Source: Rhizobiales bacterium 65-79
Lineage (GTDB): Bacteria; Pseudomonadota; Alphaproteobacteria; Rhizobiales; Rhizobiaceae
NCBI GenBank assembly: GCA_001896885.1
Contig: MKRJ01000036.1
Location: 51,250-115,249, forward strand
Length of the DNA: 64,000 nucleotides
Direction of reading: 5' to 3'
In this document: positions 52,801 through 59,014 of the stretch, piece by piece
Layout of the letters: each line of letters opens with the position of its first letter
Position numbering within the stretch: the first letter of the stretch is position 1
Notes under the pieces: model-generated
Database searches by the model: none
Told to the model about the DNA's origin: nothing
Seen by the model: only the letters and a program-made list of their open reading frames with translations
Program-made: the position numbers and the translations under genes

Positions 52801-55274
52801 AACGAGAACCCGCCATTGCCGCCGCCGCCGCCGACCGACTGCACGATCAGCCCGGCGGAATCGTCCTCATGGGTGGTGATGGTCGTAGAGGCCGAATGGT
52901 AGGTGGCCGTGCCCGTGCCGCCCCCGCCCGCGCCATTGCCGCCGATGCCGACGCTCAGACCCGCGCTGACCCCGATGACGCCGCCGCCATTGCCGCCGCC
53001 GCCGCCCACCGACTGGACGATGATGCCGGCCGAGCGCTTTCCCCAGGTCACGACCGAGCCGTTATAGGTCGCATCGACATTCATGCCCGCGCCGGCCGCC
53101 CCCGCGCCGCCGCCGACACCGAGCGTGGCGACCGCCGCGAACGTGCCGGCGAAGCCGCCATTGCCGCCGCCGCCGCCGATCGACTGCACGATCAGTCCGG
53201 CGGAATCGGTATCGTGGGTGACGATCGATTGGCTGCCGCCGTCGGCGGTGTGGAAGAAGACCTCGCCGCCATTGCCGCCCTTGCTGCCCGAACCGCCAAC
53301 GCCGACGCTGGCGCCGAAGCTGCCGGCCACGGCGAAGCCGCCATTGCCGCCGCCGCCGCCGATCGACTGCGCGATGATGCCCGCCGAGCGCGCCTGGAAC
53401 GTCTCGACGCCGCCGCCGCTCGTCACGTCGACCTTATGAGCGGCACCGCCGGCGGCTCCCTCGCCGCCGACGCCGACCGCGATGATGCCTGCCCCGCTGA
53501 TCGCGAAACCGCCATTGCCGCCGCCACCGCCCACGGACTGCGCCAGGATGCCGATGGAATCCGTGCCGTTCGTTGTTACGTGCGCGTTGCCGATCTTGTA
53601 ATAGACCTCGCCGCCGTCGCCGCCGGCCGAGCCGCCGCCGCCCACAGCCACGGAAGTGATCTGCCCGAAGGCGAAAGCGCCGCCGCCATTGCCGCCGCCG
53701 CCGCCGATCGACTGCGCCAGGATGCCGATCGCCGAACTGCCATGCGTGGAGACCGTCGCGCCGGCGCCGGACTGGTTGACGTAGACGGTTTCGCCGTTGC
53801 CGCCCGTGCCGCCGCCGCCACCGATGGCGACCGCGATGTTGGCGCCGGCGGAAAGCGCGAATCCGCCATTGCCGCCGCCGCCGCCCACCGACTGGGCGAG
53901 CACGCCGTGGGCGCCGTCGCCGCTGCCGTCGGCGCCCGTGGTGATGGTGCCGCCGACATTGGCGGTGACCGTTCCGCCGTCGCCGCCGCCGTCCGCCTGG
54001 CCGCCGATCGCCACGATCCCGATCGCCCCGCCGCCATCGCCGCCGCCGCCGCCCACCGCTTCGACCAGCATGCCGATCGCGCCGACGCCGTTGGTCGTGA
54101 TGTTTCCGGTATTGGTTCCCGTCGCCGACTTCGCGTCGTTGCCGTCCGCGCCGGCACCGCCGCCGCCCCAGGCGCCGAACGCGCCGCCGCCGTCGCCGCC
54201 GCCGCCGCCGATCGACTCCACCGCCATGCCATGCGCCCAGTCGCCATGCGTGATGATCGTCCCGCCGTTGACGCCGGTCGCATCGCCGCCGATCGTCGGA
54301 AGACCGCCATTGCCACCGCCGCCATGGATAAGGCCGCCGCCAGCATGGCCGTCACCGCCGGTGCCGCCCGCGGACCGGACCAGCAGTCCCTTGGCGAAGT
54401 TCCCGAACGTCTCGACCCGTCCACCCGTTCCGGCATCGCCCTTGTTTTCGCCGTAAGCGGTGCCGCCTGCGCCGCCCTGGCCGCCGTAGCCGCCCTGGCC
54501 GACGACAATTGCCCCGCCGTTGCCGCCATCACCACCTTTGCCGCCGTCCGACACTACATGGATGCCGTCACCGTCATGCGTCGTGATGACGCTCGTCACA
54601 TCCGCGACAGCTTTCGCGGACCCGCCGTCACCGCCCTTGCCGCCGTCGCCGCCATCGCTGGAATCGAGAGCGGCCGCCCAGCCCCCTTTGCCACCCTCGC
54701 CGCCGCTGGCATCGGCCGCCAGACCATCGGAACCGGTAGCGTCAAGGTTCGCGGTATTGGAGACGTCGACCACGCCGCCCTTGCCCCCGTTGCCGCCGTC
54801 GCCCCCTTCGAGATTTGGGGTGCAAAGAGGAAAGGGATGACAGTCCACCGAAACCGCCGTGCCGCCTTTGCCGCCGTCGCCGCCGCGGCCATCTCCGAAG
54901 ACAGCGGGCGTGCCGGATGACGTCCGGTCCGTCGCGTTGGCGGTAAGCGGAGGTAGAACGCTGGGACCGTCCTGGCCGTTATCGCCTTTCGTGTCGCCGA
55001 AGCCGTTGCTGCCGCCGTCGGCCGTGGAGGGCTTGCCGCCGAAGACGATCGCCGGGTCCGCATGAGCCGCCGGCGACTGAAGAGCTACGCCGGCCAGCGC
55101 CGTCGCGCCAAGCAGGACAAGCACGCTTCCGGCGCGCAGTGTCCGCCGAGGACTGTCACCGTGGCAGACCAAACCTTTTGAGCCGGCATACGGACATTCA
55201 TCGCCCGAAACCGGAACTCCACGAGAAACCCGCCTGTCACGAATCATGCGCTCAAGCCCAACTTCCACAAACAT
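46860..55274 (-). CDS. Giant glycine-rich autotransporter (type Va secretion)
   Basis: A 2804-residue surface protein. An extended N-terminus (about 1-42) precedes the signal hydrophobic segment, cleavage expected after Ala-His-Ala near residue 72. The passenger (about 345-2065) contains 28 copies of a unit built around 'AQSIGGGGGNGG', preceded each time by a short beta-rich stretch, on average about 61 residues apart. Two acidic inserts (near residues 1465-1495 and 1865-1888) hold Asp/Ser runs. A further beta-helix-like segment leads to the C-terminal autotransporter barrel (about 2500-2804), ending Lys-Ile-Arg-Phe. It probably acts as an adhesin or in biofilm and cell contact. The start is uncertain; an in-frame ATG lies at codon 10. 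No protease triad was noticed. Confidence 0.9.
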   Translation of the reverse strand: MFVEVGLERMIRDRRVSRGVPVSGDECPYAGSKGLVCHGDSPRRTLRAGSVLVLLGATALAGVALQSPAAHADPAIVFGGKPSTADGGSNGFGDTKGDNGQDGPSVLPPLTANATDRTSSGTPAVFGDGRGGDGGKGGTAVSVDCHPFPLCTPNLEGGDGGNGGKGGVVDVSNTANLDATGSDGLAADASGGEGGKGGWAAALDSSDGGDGGKGGDGGSAKAVADVTSVITTHDGDGIHVVSDGGKGGDGGNGGAIVVGQGGYGGQGGAGGTAYGENKGDAGTGGRVETFGNFAKGLLVRSAGGTGGDGHAGGGLIHGGGGNGGLPTIGGDATGVNGGTIITHGDWAHGMAVESIGGGGGDGGGAFGAWGGGGAGADGNDAKSATGTNTGNITTNGVGAIGMLVEAVGGGGGDGGGAIGIVAIGGQADGGGDGGTVTANVGGTITTGADGSGDGAHGVLAQSVGGGGGNGGFALSAGANIAVAIGGGGGTGGNGETVYVNQSGAGATVSTHGSSAIGILAQSIGGGGGNGGGAFAFGQITSVAVGGGGSAGGDGGEVYYKIGNAHVTTNGTDSIGILAQSVGGGGGNGGFAISGAGIIAVGVGGEGAAGGAAHKVDVTSGGGVETFQARSAGIIAQSIGGGGGNGGFAVAGSFGASVGVGGSGSKGGNGGEVFFHTADGGSQSIVTHDTDSAGLIVQSIGGGGGNGGFAGTFAAVATLGVGGGAGAAGAGMNVDATYNGSVVTWGKRSAGIIVQSVGGGGGNGGGVIGVSAGLSVGIGGNGAGGGGTGTATYHSASTTITTHEDDSAGLIVQSVGGGGGNGGFSFDLAAGASVAVGGQAGAAGEANTVSATIDSGSIHTIGDRSTAIVAQSVGGGGGNGGGTAAGSLGLNISVAGKGAGGGGGNTVDVTNGATITTEGIQSHGIFAQSIGGGGGSGGFAIAVGGPSLAIGGAGDDGGSSQKVTVHNTGQISTGDNLSIGILAQSIGGGGGDGGVAGAGGLFTAVGVGGSGGGGGNGGEVEVVNSARITTTGDLAHGILAQSVGGGGGNGGNAGAVSVGAFVGVGVAVGGSGGAGRDAMGVSVTHTGDITVSGMGAKGIIAQAIGGGGGNGGKAVAGAFSAGLYASAAVAVTLGGSGGDGGSGGDVTLKADGNIVSLTAASGSGGIVAQSIGGGGGNGGRATSIAGAVSDEVAINLGVAVGGNGGNGGQGKSVTVETGLVSGGEIVTHGFQAAGILAQSIGGGGGNGGDTFGGAGGYGNSVTVTASVNVGGKGGGCYDDDNNGGTPAKCNNGGDVHVTNAMTISTDGDSSSAIVAQSIGGGGGNGGTSTGGSANVGGGDGVNIAANFAMGGSGGQGGYGNTVDVVNSGNLTTTGDFSNGIIAQSIGGGGGIGGSSTAKSYNVGGTSQTSVNVNMGLGGSGGGAANAMKVTVDNTGIISTSGFGSSGIVAMSVGGGGGAAGAASASDEDVLTGDDDDSGGDDDSGSDSSEKGKNDDGKTTVSIGVALALPGGTAGDGGEVSVTNDNLIITNGAFSYGISASSIGGGGGVGGSASAGAKAEYAIGGGIGGAGGSAGNGMEVDVTNKANGVIWTKQENSIGIFAQSVGGGGGSGGAGKSTGSDGGTVDVKFTMGGSGAGGGDGGEVHVTNDGAIRTEKANSHGIMAQSIGGSGGVGGAAGSSAADAKFSIALALGGLGGDGGESHFVHVINNASGTIQTLGDNSYGIFAQSIGGGGGAAGGGSTETGKAKEMAVTFSIGGFGGEGNGGGDVTVENHGRITTDGYLSHGIFAQSIGGGGGASGAAASASSAKMDIGGAFSAPSGKGADGGHVIVTNDGIITTNKDGAIGIFAQSIGGGGGYGGTVSAGTAEREAGGDDEGGDDESGDDTGKKEASNDSFTMQLGGFGGNGGNGGKVEVTVSGAIETFGERAHGVVAQSIGGGGGYGGDAGGKTSNGIAIGGLGGDGGDGGDVTVKRTGTIVTHGKDSIAIIAQSIGGGGGFGGAGFGRFGTDDDGDGANGVGFTTPGGSKGTGGTVIIEQSGAIETDGDRAHGIVAQAVGGGGGAGGTDSLAMGQSAAGSRGGVGDAAAATASTDSQVWVKGASSYAMFGQSATGQGNSSAVTLTAGGNLFAQGADSIAAYGESTAQGIKGNIQLNLDGAYTIGGSGTGVAAMLVGGADNTVTNHSLTYAMGGSFTYQVYTPPVTAFALEEPLFSPFDVTIPPAPDVPTNAILASLFDDFSPLTITGTSGNDQIDNSPSGDTLGRIIGNIDLGGGNNGFHNFRGASMVGLESIDLGGGLFFNEGHMTNKGIGVVDAITVGGGFTQSSDGDFTTDIDLDNQVTDAMTLSGNGDFAGTAPLNFLSIDKLFTEYVLAKGASMVDSGITPTTLHPYAGFNFQTRVDNGTDLVLYADNPTFSDLAHDPASGVKDPGVYQMADYLDAIEGASSPDNPMARLINMVRMLPTTEEIGEALVRLTPHYAVHTFDMVNRSADILLDTARKCDPATDGNDGRCIWFNVSPDADYARDAGAGTTRRDDMLRTFSMGVLGEVGRSWSLGGVIGRTEFDSTISFNGERLSRTTGQSWQAYALGKYQNNHYFADFAVGGGTGSFSGERDTHLDQVAFVPGETLIGDYLPELLLPGIGNSVTYTQDSAIFGGSARLGYTAHWGGVYIQPSVQFDARWLQVSGKESGSVAAFEFDGSSNVYYAAMPGLEIGGDIRLGPNTSLGLYGNAGVQFSNVDWAIEGQFSAAKGLGAPPLHLTEALDSPLYRVGAGIELKGLNRVGLAVHYDGAFGENVRQHAISANLKIRF
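49080..54245 (-). repeat. Array of 28 Gly-rich coding repeats in the autotransporter
   Basis: The plus strand shows the recurring text CCGCCGCCGCCGATCGACTG, the complement of the codons for Gln-Ser-Ile-Gly-Gly-Gly-Gly-Gly. Copies are spaced 120-260 bases apart with variable text between them. The repeat core is well conserved at the DNA level, so recombination or slippage that changes copy number is likely. It also keeps long antisense frames open. Confidence 0.85.
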
Positions 55275-55675
55275 ACGTCATCGAAGACGGCCGTTTCTAA
55301 CGAACGTAAGTCCTGCCGGAAAAGGAAAAGCCGGATGGGGAGTCGGACTCTTTTCTTTTCGCCCGGACAATCCGACGAACTCAAAAATACGCCCTGCCCG
55401 GCGAAGTGTCGTCGGCGCATAATTGTCAGCGATATTGGAATCCGGATTCGATATTCGCGCCCGGCGCGGTCGAAATACTCCCCCTGGTACTGCGAACATA
55501 CCCCACCCCTACGCAATACTATGGGGAAAGGCTGCCATCGGCCGGATCGGCCAGCAAGTCACCATTTGATACTATTCGATTAACGAACGCGCTTTCGGCC
55601 GCGTTTTCCGCTTGTTCGACGCACAATGTTGCATTCAAGCCACAGCCATCGGGATATCCCGAAGAGCATCCGGGC
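55275..55675. other. Intergenic region between the autotransporter and the LuxR-type regulator
   Basis: About 400 bases, less GC-rich than the flanking genes, with no convincing gene on either strand. It should hold the autotransporter promoter, which I could not place. A palindrome at 55649-55662 is listed separately. Confidence 0.5.
55649..55662. promoter_or_regulatory. 14-bp perfect palindrome downstream of the luxR-type gene
   Basis: TCGGGATATCCCGA is a perfect palindrome with no loop, 14 bases beyond the stop codon of the regulator and about 375 bases upstream of the autotransporter start. Lack of a loop argues against a terminator and favours a protein-binding site; the LuxR-type protein encoded next to it is a candidate. 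Confidence 0.35.
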
Positions 55676-56752
55676 TCAGTGCTGCAGCGGATGCGCCGAT
55701 TTGAGCAGGGCAACCAATTGACTTTGCTGGTTGGTGCCGGTCTTGCGGAAGATGCGGTTGAGATAGGTCCGCACCGTGCTGAAGCGCAGGCCGGCCTCTT
55801 CCGCCGCCGCCTTCAGGCTGAGCCCCTTGGCAAGGGCGGTCGCCAGCCTCACCTCCGACTGGGTCAGGTCGAACAGGCCGGTCAGGATCGTCGGCGAGGG
55901 AACCAGCGCGCTCGCGCTGATGGCCGTCGCCACGACCAGCAGGTCGCCGCCGCCGAAGAGATCGTGCGCGCCGCGCCTGAGCGGCAGGACATGGACAACC
56001 GCCGGGGAGCCCGCCGAGGCGCCATGCACCGGCAGCGACCTTGCGCGCGGTTCGGCGGCGGTCGCGCGCAGCGCCTCCTGGAACAGCCTGTCGCTCTCTT
56101 CGTCGGCAATGGCCACCCCTCCGAAGGCGGTCGGCGCGAAGATCGAACCTTGCCGCTCGAAGAGGTGGTTCGCCGCCTTGACCTTGCCTCTAGAGAGAAC
56201 GGCCGCCGGAAGCCGCATCATGGCGAGCGCGTCCACGGTGCCGCGCGCCTGTTCGAGGCCGAGCCTCGCGGCGACCAGGCTCGCCCGCGCCAGATCGGGC
56301 CGAAGGCCGTCGAGGATGGCGAAATGCTCGGGCCCGTAGCCTCCGTCCTTCAATGCCCGCTGGAAGACATACATGGCGACCTCGCCGGTCGGCAGGGCGA
56401 TCGCCGCGCAGGCATGGGCGCCGAACCCGAGGGCGCGCAAACGGATGCGCGCCGGATCCTCGGCGATTTCCTGCGGGGTGAGGAAGCTGTCCACATCCAC
56501 GAAGCTCGCGGGCTGCACCGCGCTCATGCGCGCGGCGGCGGTGGAGAACCGCAGACTGTCGTCGGCGAGGAATTCTTCCATCAGCGGCTGCAATGCGGGG
56601 ACAGCCTTGCCCCTCGCGGGCGCGCCGTCGGTGAACATGAAGAGCGCGCCGCCGGTCGAACTGGCCGCGTCCGCTACCCGCGTCAGCACGGATGGCCACT
56701 TCTCGGGGATGAACGCGGCTTCGTAAAGTTCGTCGGCGATTTCGGCAGTCAA
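55676..56752 (-). CDS. LuxR-type helix-turn-helix transcription regulator
   Basis: A 358-residue protein. The C-terminal 65 residues form a GerE/LuxR DNA-binding domain ('LTQSEVRLATALAKGLSLKA' and 'RFSTVRTYLNRIFRKTGTNQ'). The N-terminal part (about 1-280) is a PAS/GAF-like sensor region without a recognisable acyl-homoserine-lactone-binding pattern, so quorum sensing is not indicated. The start is TTG; no early in-frame ATG was found before residue 39. It lies upstream of, and in the same direction as, the autotransporter-ialB pair and may control it (inference). Confidence 0.8.
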   Translation of the reverse strand: MTAEIADELYEAAFIPEKWPSVLTRVADAASSTGGALFMFTDGAPARGKAVPALQPLMEEFLADDSLRFSTAAARMSAVQPASFVDVDSFLTPQEIAEDPARIRLRALGFGAHACAAIALPTGEVAMYVFQRALKDGGYGPEHFAILDGLRPDLARASLVAARLGLEQARGTVDALAMMRLPAAVLSRGKVKAANHLFERQGSIFAPTAFGGVAIADEESDRLFQEALRATAAEPRARSLPVHGASAGSPAVVHVLPLRRGAHDLFGGGDLLVVATAISASALVPSPTILTGLFDLTQSEVRLATALAKGLSLKAAAEEAGLRFSTVRTYLNRIFRKTGTNQQSQLVALLKSAHPLQH

Positions 56753-57211
56753 ATCAAGGTCCCCGCACGCGCCCCGGTGAGATGCCAGCCTCTGTACAAC
56801 CCGGATCGCTACACAAGCTCAGGACGTATGGACCTGGCAATATCCGAGTTTGAATTTTTCAAAACGAATCCCTGCGGGGATGCACCTCTTTTCGCTCTGC
56901 CCGGCTGCAGACCCGCCTGAGGAAACAGCTGCCGGTGTTCTGATCAGAAGCGCATGCATCACGCCGCTTCCCTTCGCCATGTCGCCGAAGATCTTGCGCC
57001 GCTAAGCACTCCTTCCGCTCGCCTACCTGCTTTAATGCCAGCCTTCGTTCTGTCCTCTCGTATCGCACGCGCTAGCTTCGGCCTCATGGCGGCGGCTCCC
57101 TAATGCAAGTTCAGGTTCTCGTGCAAACATGAAGCCGAGTTCCTGAACGCGACCGATGCTCAAGTCCGCTTCATGGTCAAGCACTTTCCATGAAGTCATC
57201 TTCTTCCTCTC
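56753..57211. other. Gene-poor stretch upstream of the XRE remnant
   Basis: About 460 bases where I find no convincing gene. A short open frame without a good start ends at 57191 with text encoding 'EAEFLNATDAQVRFMVKHFP', and its stop overlaps an ATG at 57190. This could be the tail of a decayed gene linked to the XRE remnant, but I cannot assign a family. Confidence 0.4.
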
Positions 57212-57468
57212 GTGACAGAGGGGCTGAAGCGGGCGATCGGAACGAGGGTCAAAACGGCGCGGCGGCGCGCCGGACTATCTCAGGAAGCTCTCGCGGCCAA
57301 GATCCGGCGGACGCCGGAAAGCATCTCCAACATCGTTTCGCGGACGATCACCTATTCCTTGAGGCGGCCCGGAACTTGAAAATACGCTCTGATATCCCGG
57401 CGCGACATCGTCATGATGAGCGCTCGGACAAAACGCCCGCATCTTCATTCATCCTTTGGCCAGCGTAA
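57212..57468 (+). pseudogene. Frameshifted XRE-family (HTH_3) regulator remnant
   Basis: From a GTG at 57212 the frame encodes 'LKRAIGTRVKTARRRAGLSQ', then 'EALAAKIRRTPESISNI', the helix-turn-helix of XRE regulators. It should continue with a Glu-Arg-Gly-containing turn and 'LEAAARxLKI'. Instead the first frame ends at 57379 while the next frame (from about 57352) reads 'LFLEAARNLKIRSDIPARHR', the expected continuation, and stops at 57468. One or more small indels near 57335-57352 therefore split the gene. It may be the antitoxin-like remnant of a decayed module. Confidence 0.65.
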
Positions 57469-57549
57469 CTTACAGGCCCTAGGCCGTTCCCACCGGTGTT
57501 TGAACCGCGCGATCGGTGACCATACCTTTCCAAGGCTTAATTCGACTTG

Positions 57550-57563
57550 GGCCGATTTCGGCC
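57550..57563. promoter_or_regulatory. Palindrome upstream of mdtA
   Basis: GGCCGA-TT-TCGGCC is a perfect 14-base palindrome 33 bases before the mdtA ATG. Its position suggests an operator for local control of the efflux operon; no regulator gene for it is visible in the window. Confidence 0.35.
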
Positions 57564-57595
57564 ATATTGCTTGGTCGGACGGAGCTTAAACCGCC

Positions 57596-59014
57596 ATGGA
57601 CGAACGCTTGAGATCTGCCGAGCCAAGGACCGCAAGGCGGCGGAGGCGAGAAGAGCCGCAAGCCGAACGACGGCGGATCGAAGTCCCCCCAGCCCAGCCG
57701 ACTCCGCTCGACCGACCTGCCGCCCGGCAAGACCGCACCCGTGGCTGGCTTCCGTGGGCGGTCTTCCTGCTCGTCGTGGCGGCCGTCGGAGCCTACCTGT
57801 GGCAGCGCCCGCTCGCTATCGGAGAGGTCCCGCATCAAAGACGCATGATACAGCCGAGCTCGATCGGCGTCGCCACTGTGGGGAAGGGTGACATGGACGT
57901 CACGCTGGATGCGCTCGGCACCATCACGTCCCTGGCCACGGTGACGATCAAGTCCCAGATCTCCGGACAACTCACCGAGGTTGACTTCAAGGAGGGTCAG
58001 GACGTCAGGAAAGGCGATCTTCTGGCGCAGATTGATCCCCGACCCTATCAGGCCGCGCTTGCGCAGGCACAGGGTCAGCTCGCGCGCGACCAGGCCTTGC
58101 TCAACGGCGCCCAGGTCGACCTTGCCCGCTATAAGAGCCTTGCAGCGCAGAACGCCATACCGCACCAGACCCTCGACACGCAGGTTGCGCTTGTCGCGCA
58201 GTACGAAGGCACGATCGAGGCCGACAAGGCGACCGTACAGGCAGCGACCGTGAACCTCGCCTATTGCCGCATCGTAGCGCCGGTCGACGGCCGCGCCGGC
58301 CTGCGTCAGGTCGATCCCGGCAACTACGTCACGCCGGGCGACGCCAACGGCATCGTCGTCATCACCCAGATCCACCCAATCAGCGTTCTCTTCACCATCC
58401 CCGAGGACGAACTGCGGGCAGTCTCGCAACGGCTCCATCAGGGCGCGGTATTGCCGGTGGCTGCCTATGACAGGACCGGTGAGAACAAGCTCGCCGACGG
58501 CCAGTTGGAAACCTTCGACAGCCAGATCGATCCGACCACGGGCACGATCAAGCTCAGGGCGACGTTTCCCAATGAGGGGCGCCTTCTCTATCCCAACCAG
58601 TTCGTCAACGTGGAACTGCTTGTCGACAAACATAAGGACGTGGCGATCATTCCAACCGCGGCGGTCCAGCGCGGACAGCCCGGCACCTTCGCCTATGTCG
58701 TCAATGCGGACAGCACAGTCTCGGTGCGCAAGATAGAACTCGGAGTGACCAATGGCGATCACGTCGAGGTCCGCTCCGGGCTAAGCGCCGGCGAGCGTGT
58801 GGTGATCGACGGGGCCGACAAGCTGCGCGATGGGGCCAAGGTCCACGTCCGGGATGCGAACCAAAGTCAAGCCGGGTCGCCCGGGCAGGTGCCGGCGACC
58901 AACCAGCAAAACCGGGCCGGCGGGCAAGACGGTCAGTCGGCCGCGCCTCCGAAACACAATGGCCAGCGGAGCGGCAAGCATCACCGTCAGGATTCGGGGC
59001 AAGCACGGCAATGA
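57596..59014 (+). CDS. mdtA: RND efflux periplasmic adaptor subunit, MdtA-type
   Basis: A 472-residue membrane-fusion protein. A long Arg-rich cytoplasmic N-terminus (1-48) precedes one membrane helix ('[18 protein letters not shown]'). The lipoyl-like parts ('[20 protein letters not shown]', '[15 protein letters not shown]'), a helical hairpin, and beta-barrel text ('[20 protein letters not shown]', 'LFTIPED') follow. A Gln/Gly/Lys-rich tail of about 50 residues closes it. It links the MdtBC pump to an outer-membrane channel. GGAG precedes the ATG. Its stop overlaps the mdtB start. Confidence 0.92.
   Translation: MDERLRSAEPRTARRRRREEPQAERRRIEVPPAQPTPLDRPAARQDRTRGWLPWAVFLLVVAAVGAYLWQRPLAIGEVPHQRRMIQPSSIGVATVGKGDMDVTLDALGTITSLATVTIKSQISGQLTEVDFKEGQDVRKGDLLAQIDPRPYQAALAQAQGQLARDQALLNGAQVDLARYKSLAAQNAIPHQTLDTQVALVAQYEGTIEADKATVQAATVNLAYCRIVAPVDGRAGLRQVDPGNYVTPGDANGIVVITQIHPISVLFTIPEDELRAVSQRLHQGAVLPVAAYDRTGENKLADGQLETFDSQIDPTTGTIKLRATFPNEGRLLYPNQFVNVELLVDKHKDVAIIPTAAVQRGQPGTFAYVVNADSTVSVRKIELGVTNGDHVEVRSGLSAGERVVIDGADKLRDGAKVHVRDANQSQAGSPGQVPATNQQNRAGGQDGQSAAPPKHNGQRSGKHHRQDSGQARQ

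Noticed and set aside
49080..54245. Regularly spaced DNA repeats that could be mistaken for a CRISPR or satellite array
   Set aside because: The spacing varies from about 120 to 260 bases and stays in frame. The repeats encode a protein motif and no cas genes are present.
49134..54920. A 1928-codon open frame on the plus strand, antisense to the autotransporter
   Set aside because: Its length follows from the repetitive Gly codons of the real gene, whose complement lacks stops. The product is low-complexity Ala/Asp/Arg text without a family, and the autotransporter on the other strand has a signal peptide, repeats and a barrel.
55244..55516. A 90-codon minus-strand frame in the autotransporter upstream region
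   Set aside because: It overlaps the autotransporter start, has no ribosome-binding site that I can see, and its product resembles no family.
56859..57068. A 69-codon minus-strand frame rich in Arg
   Set aside because: There is no start signal, no recognisable domain and no conserved context; most likely chance.
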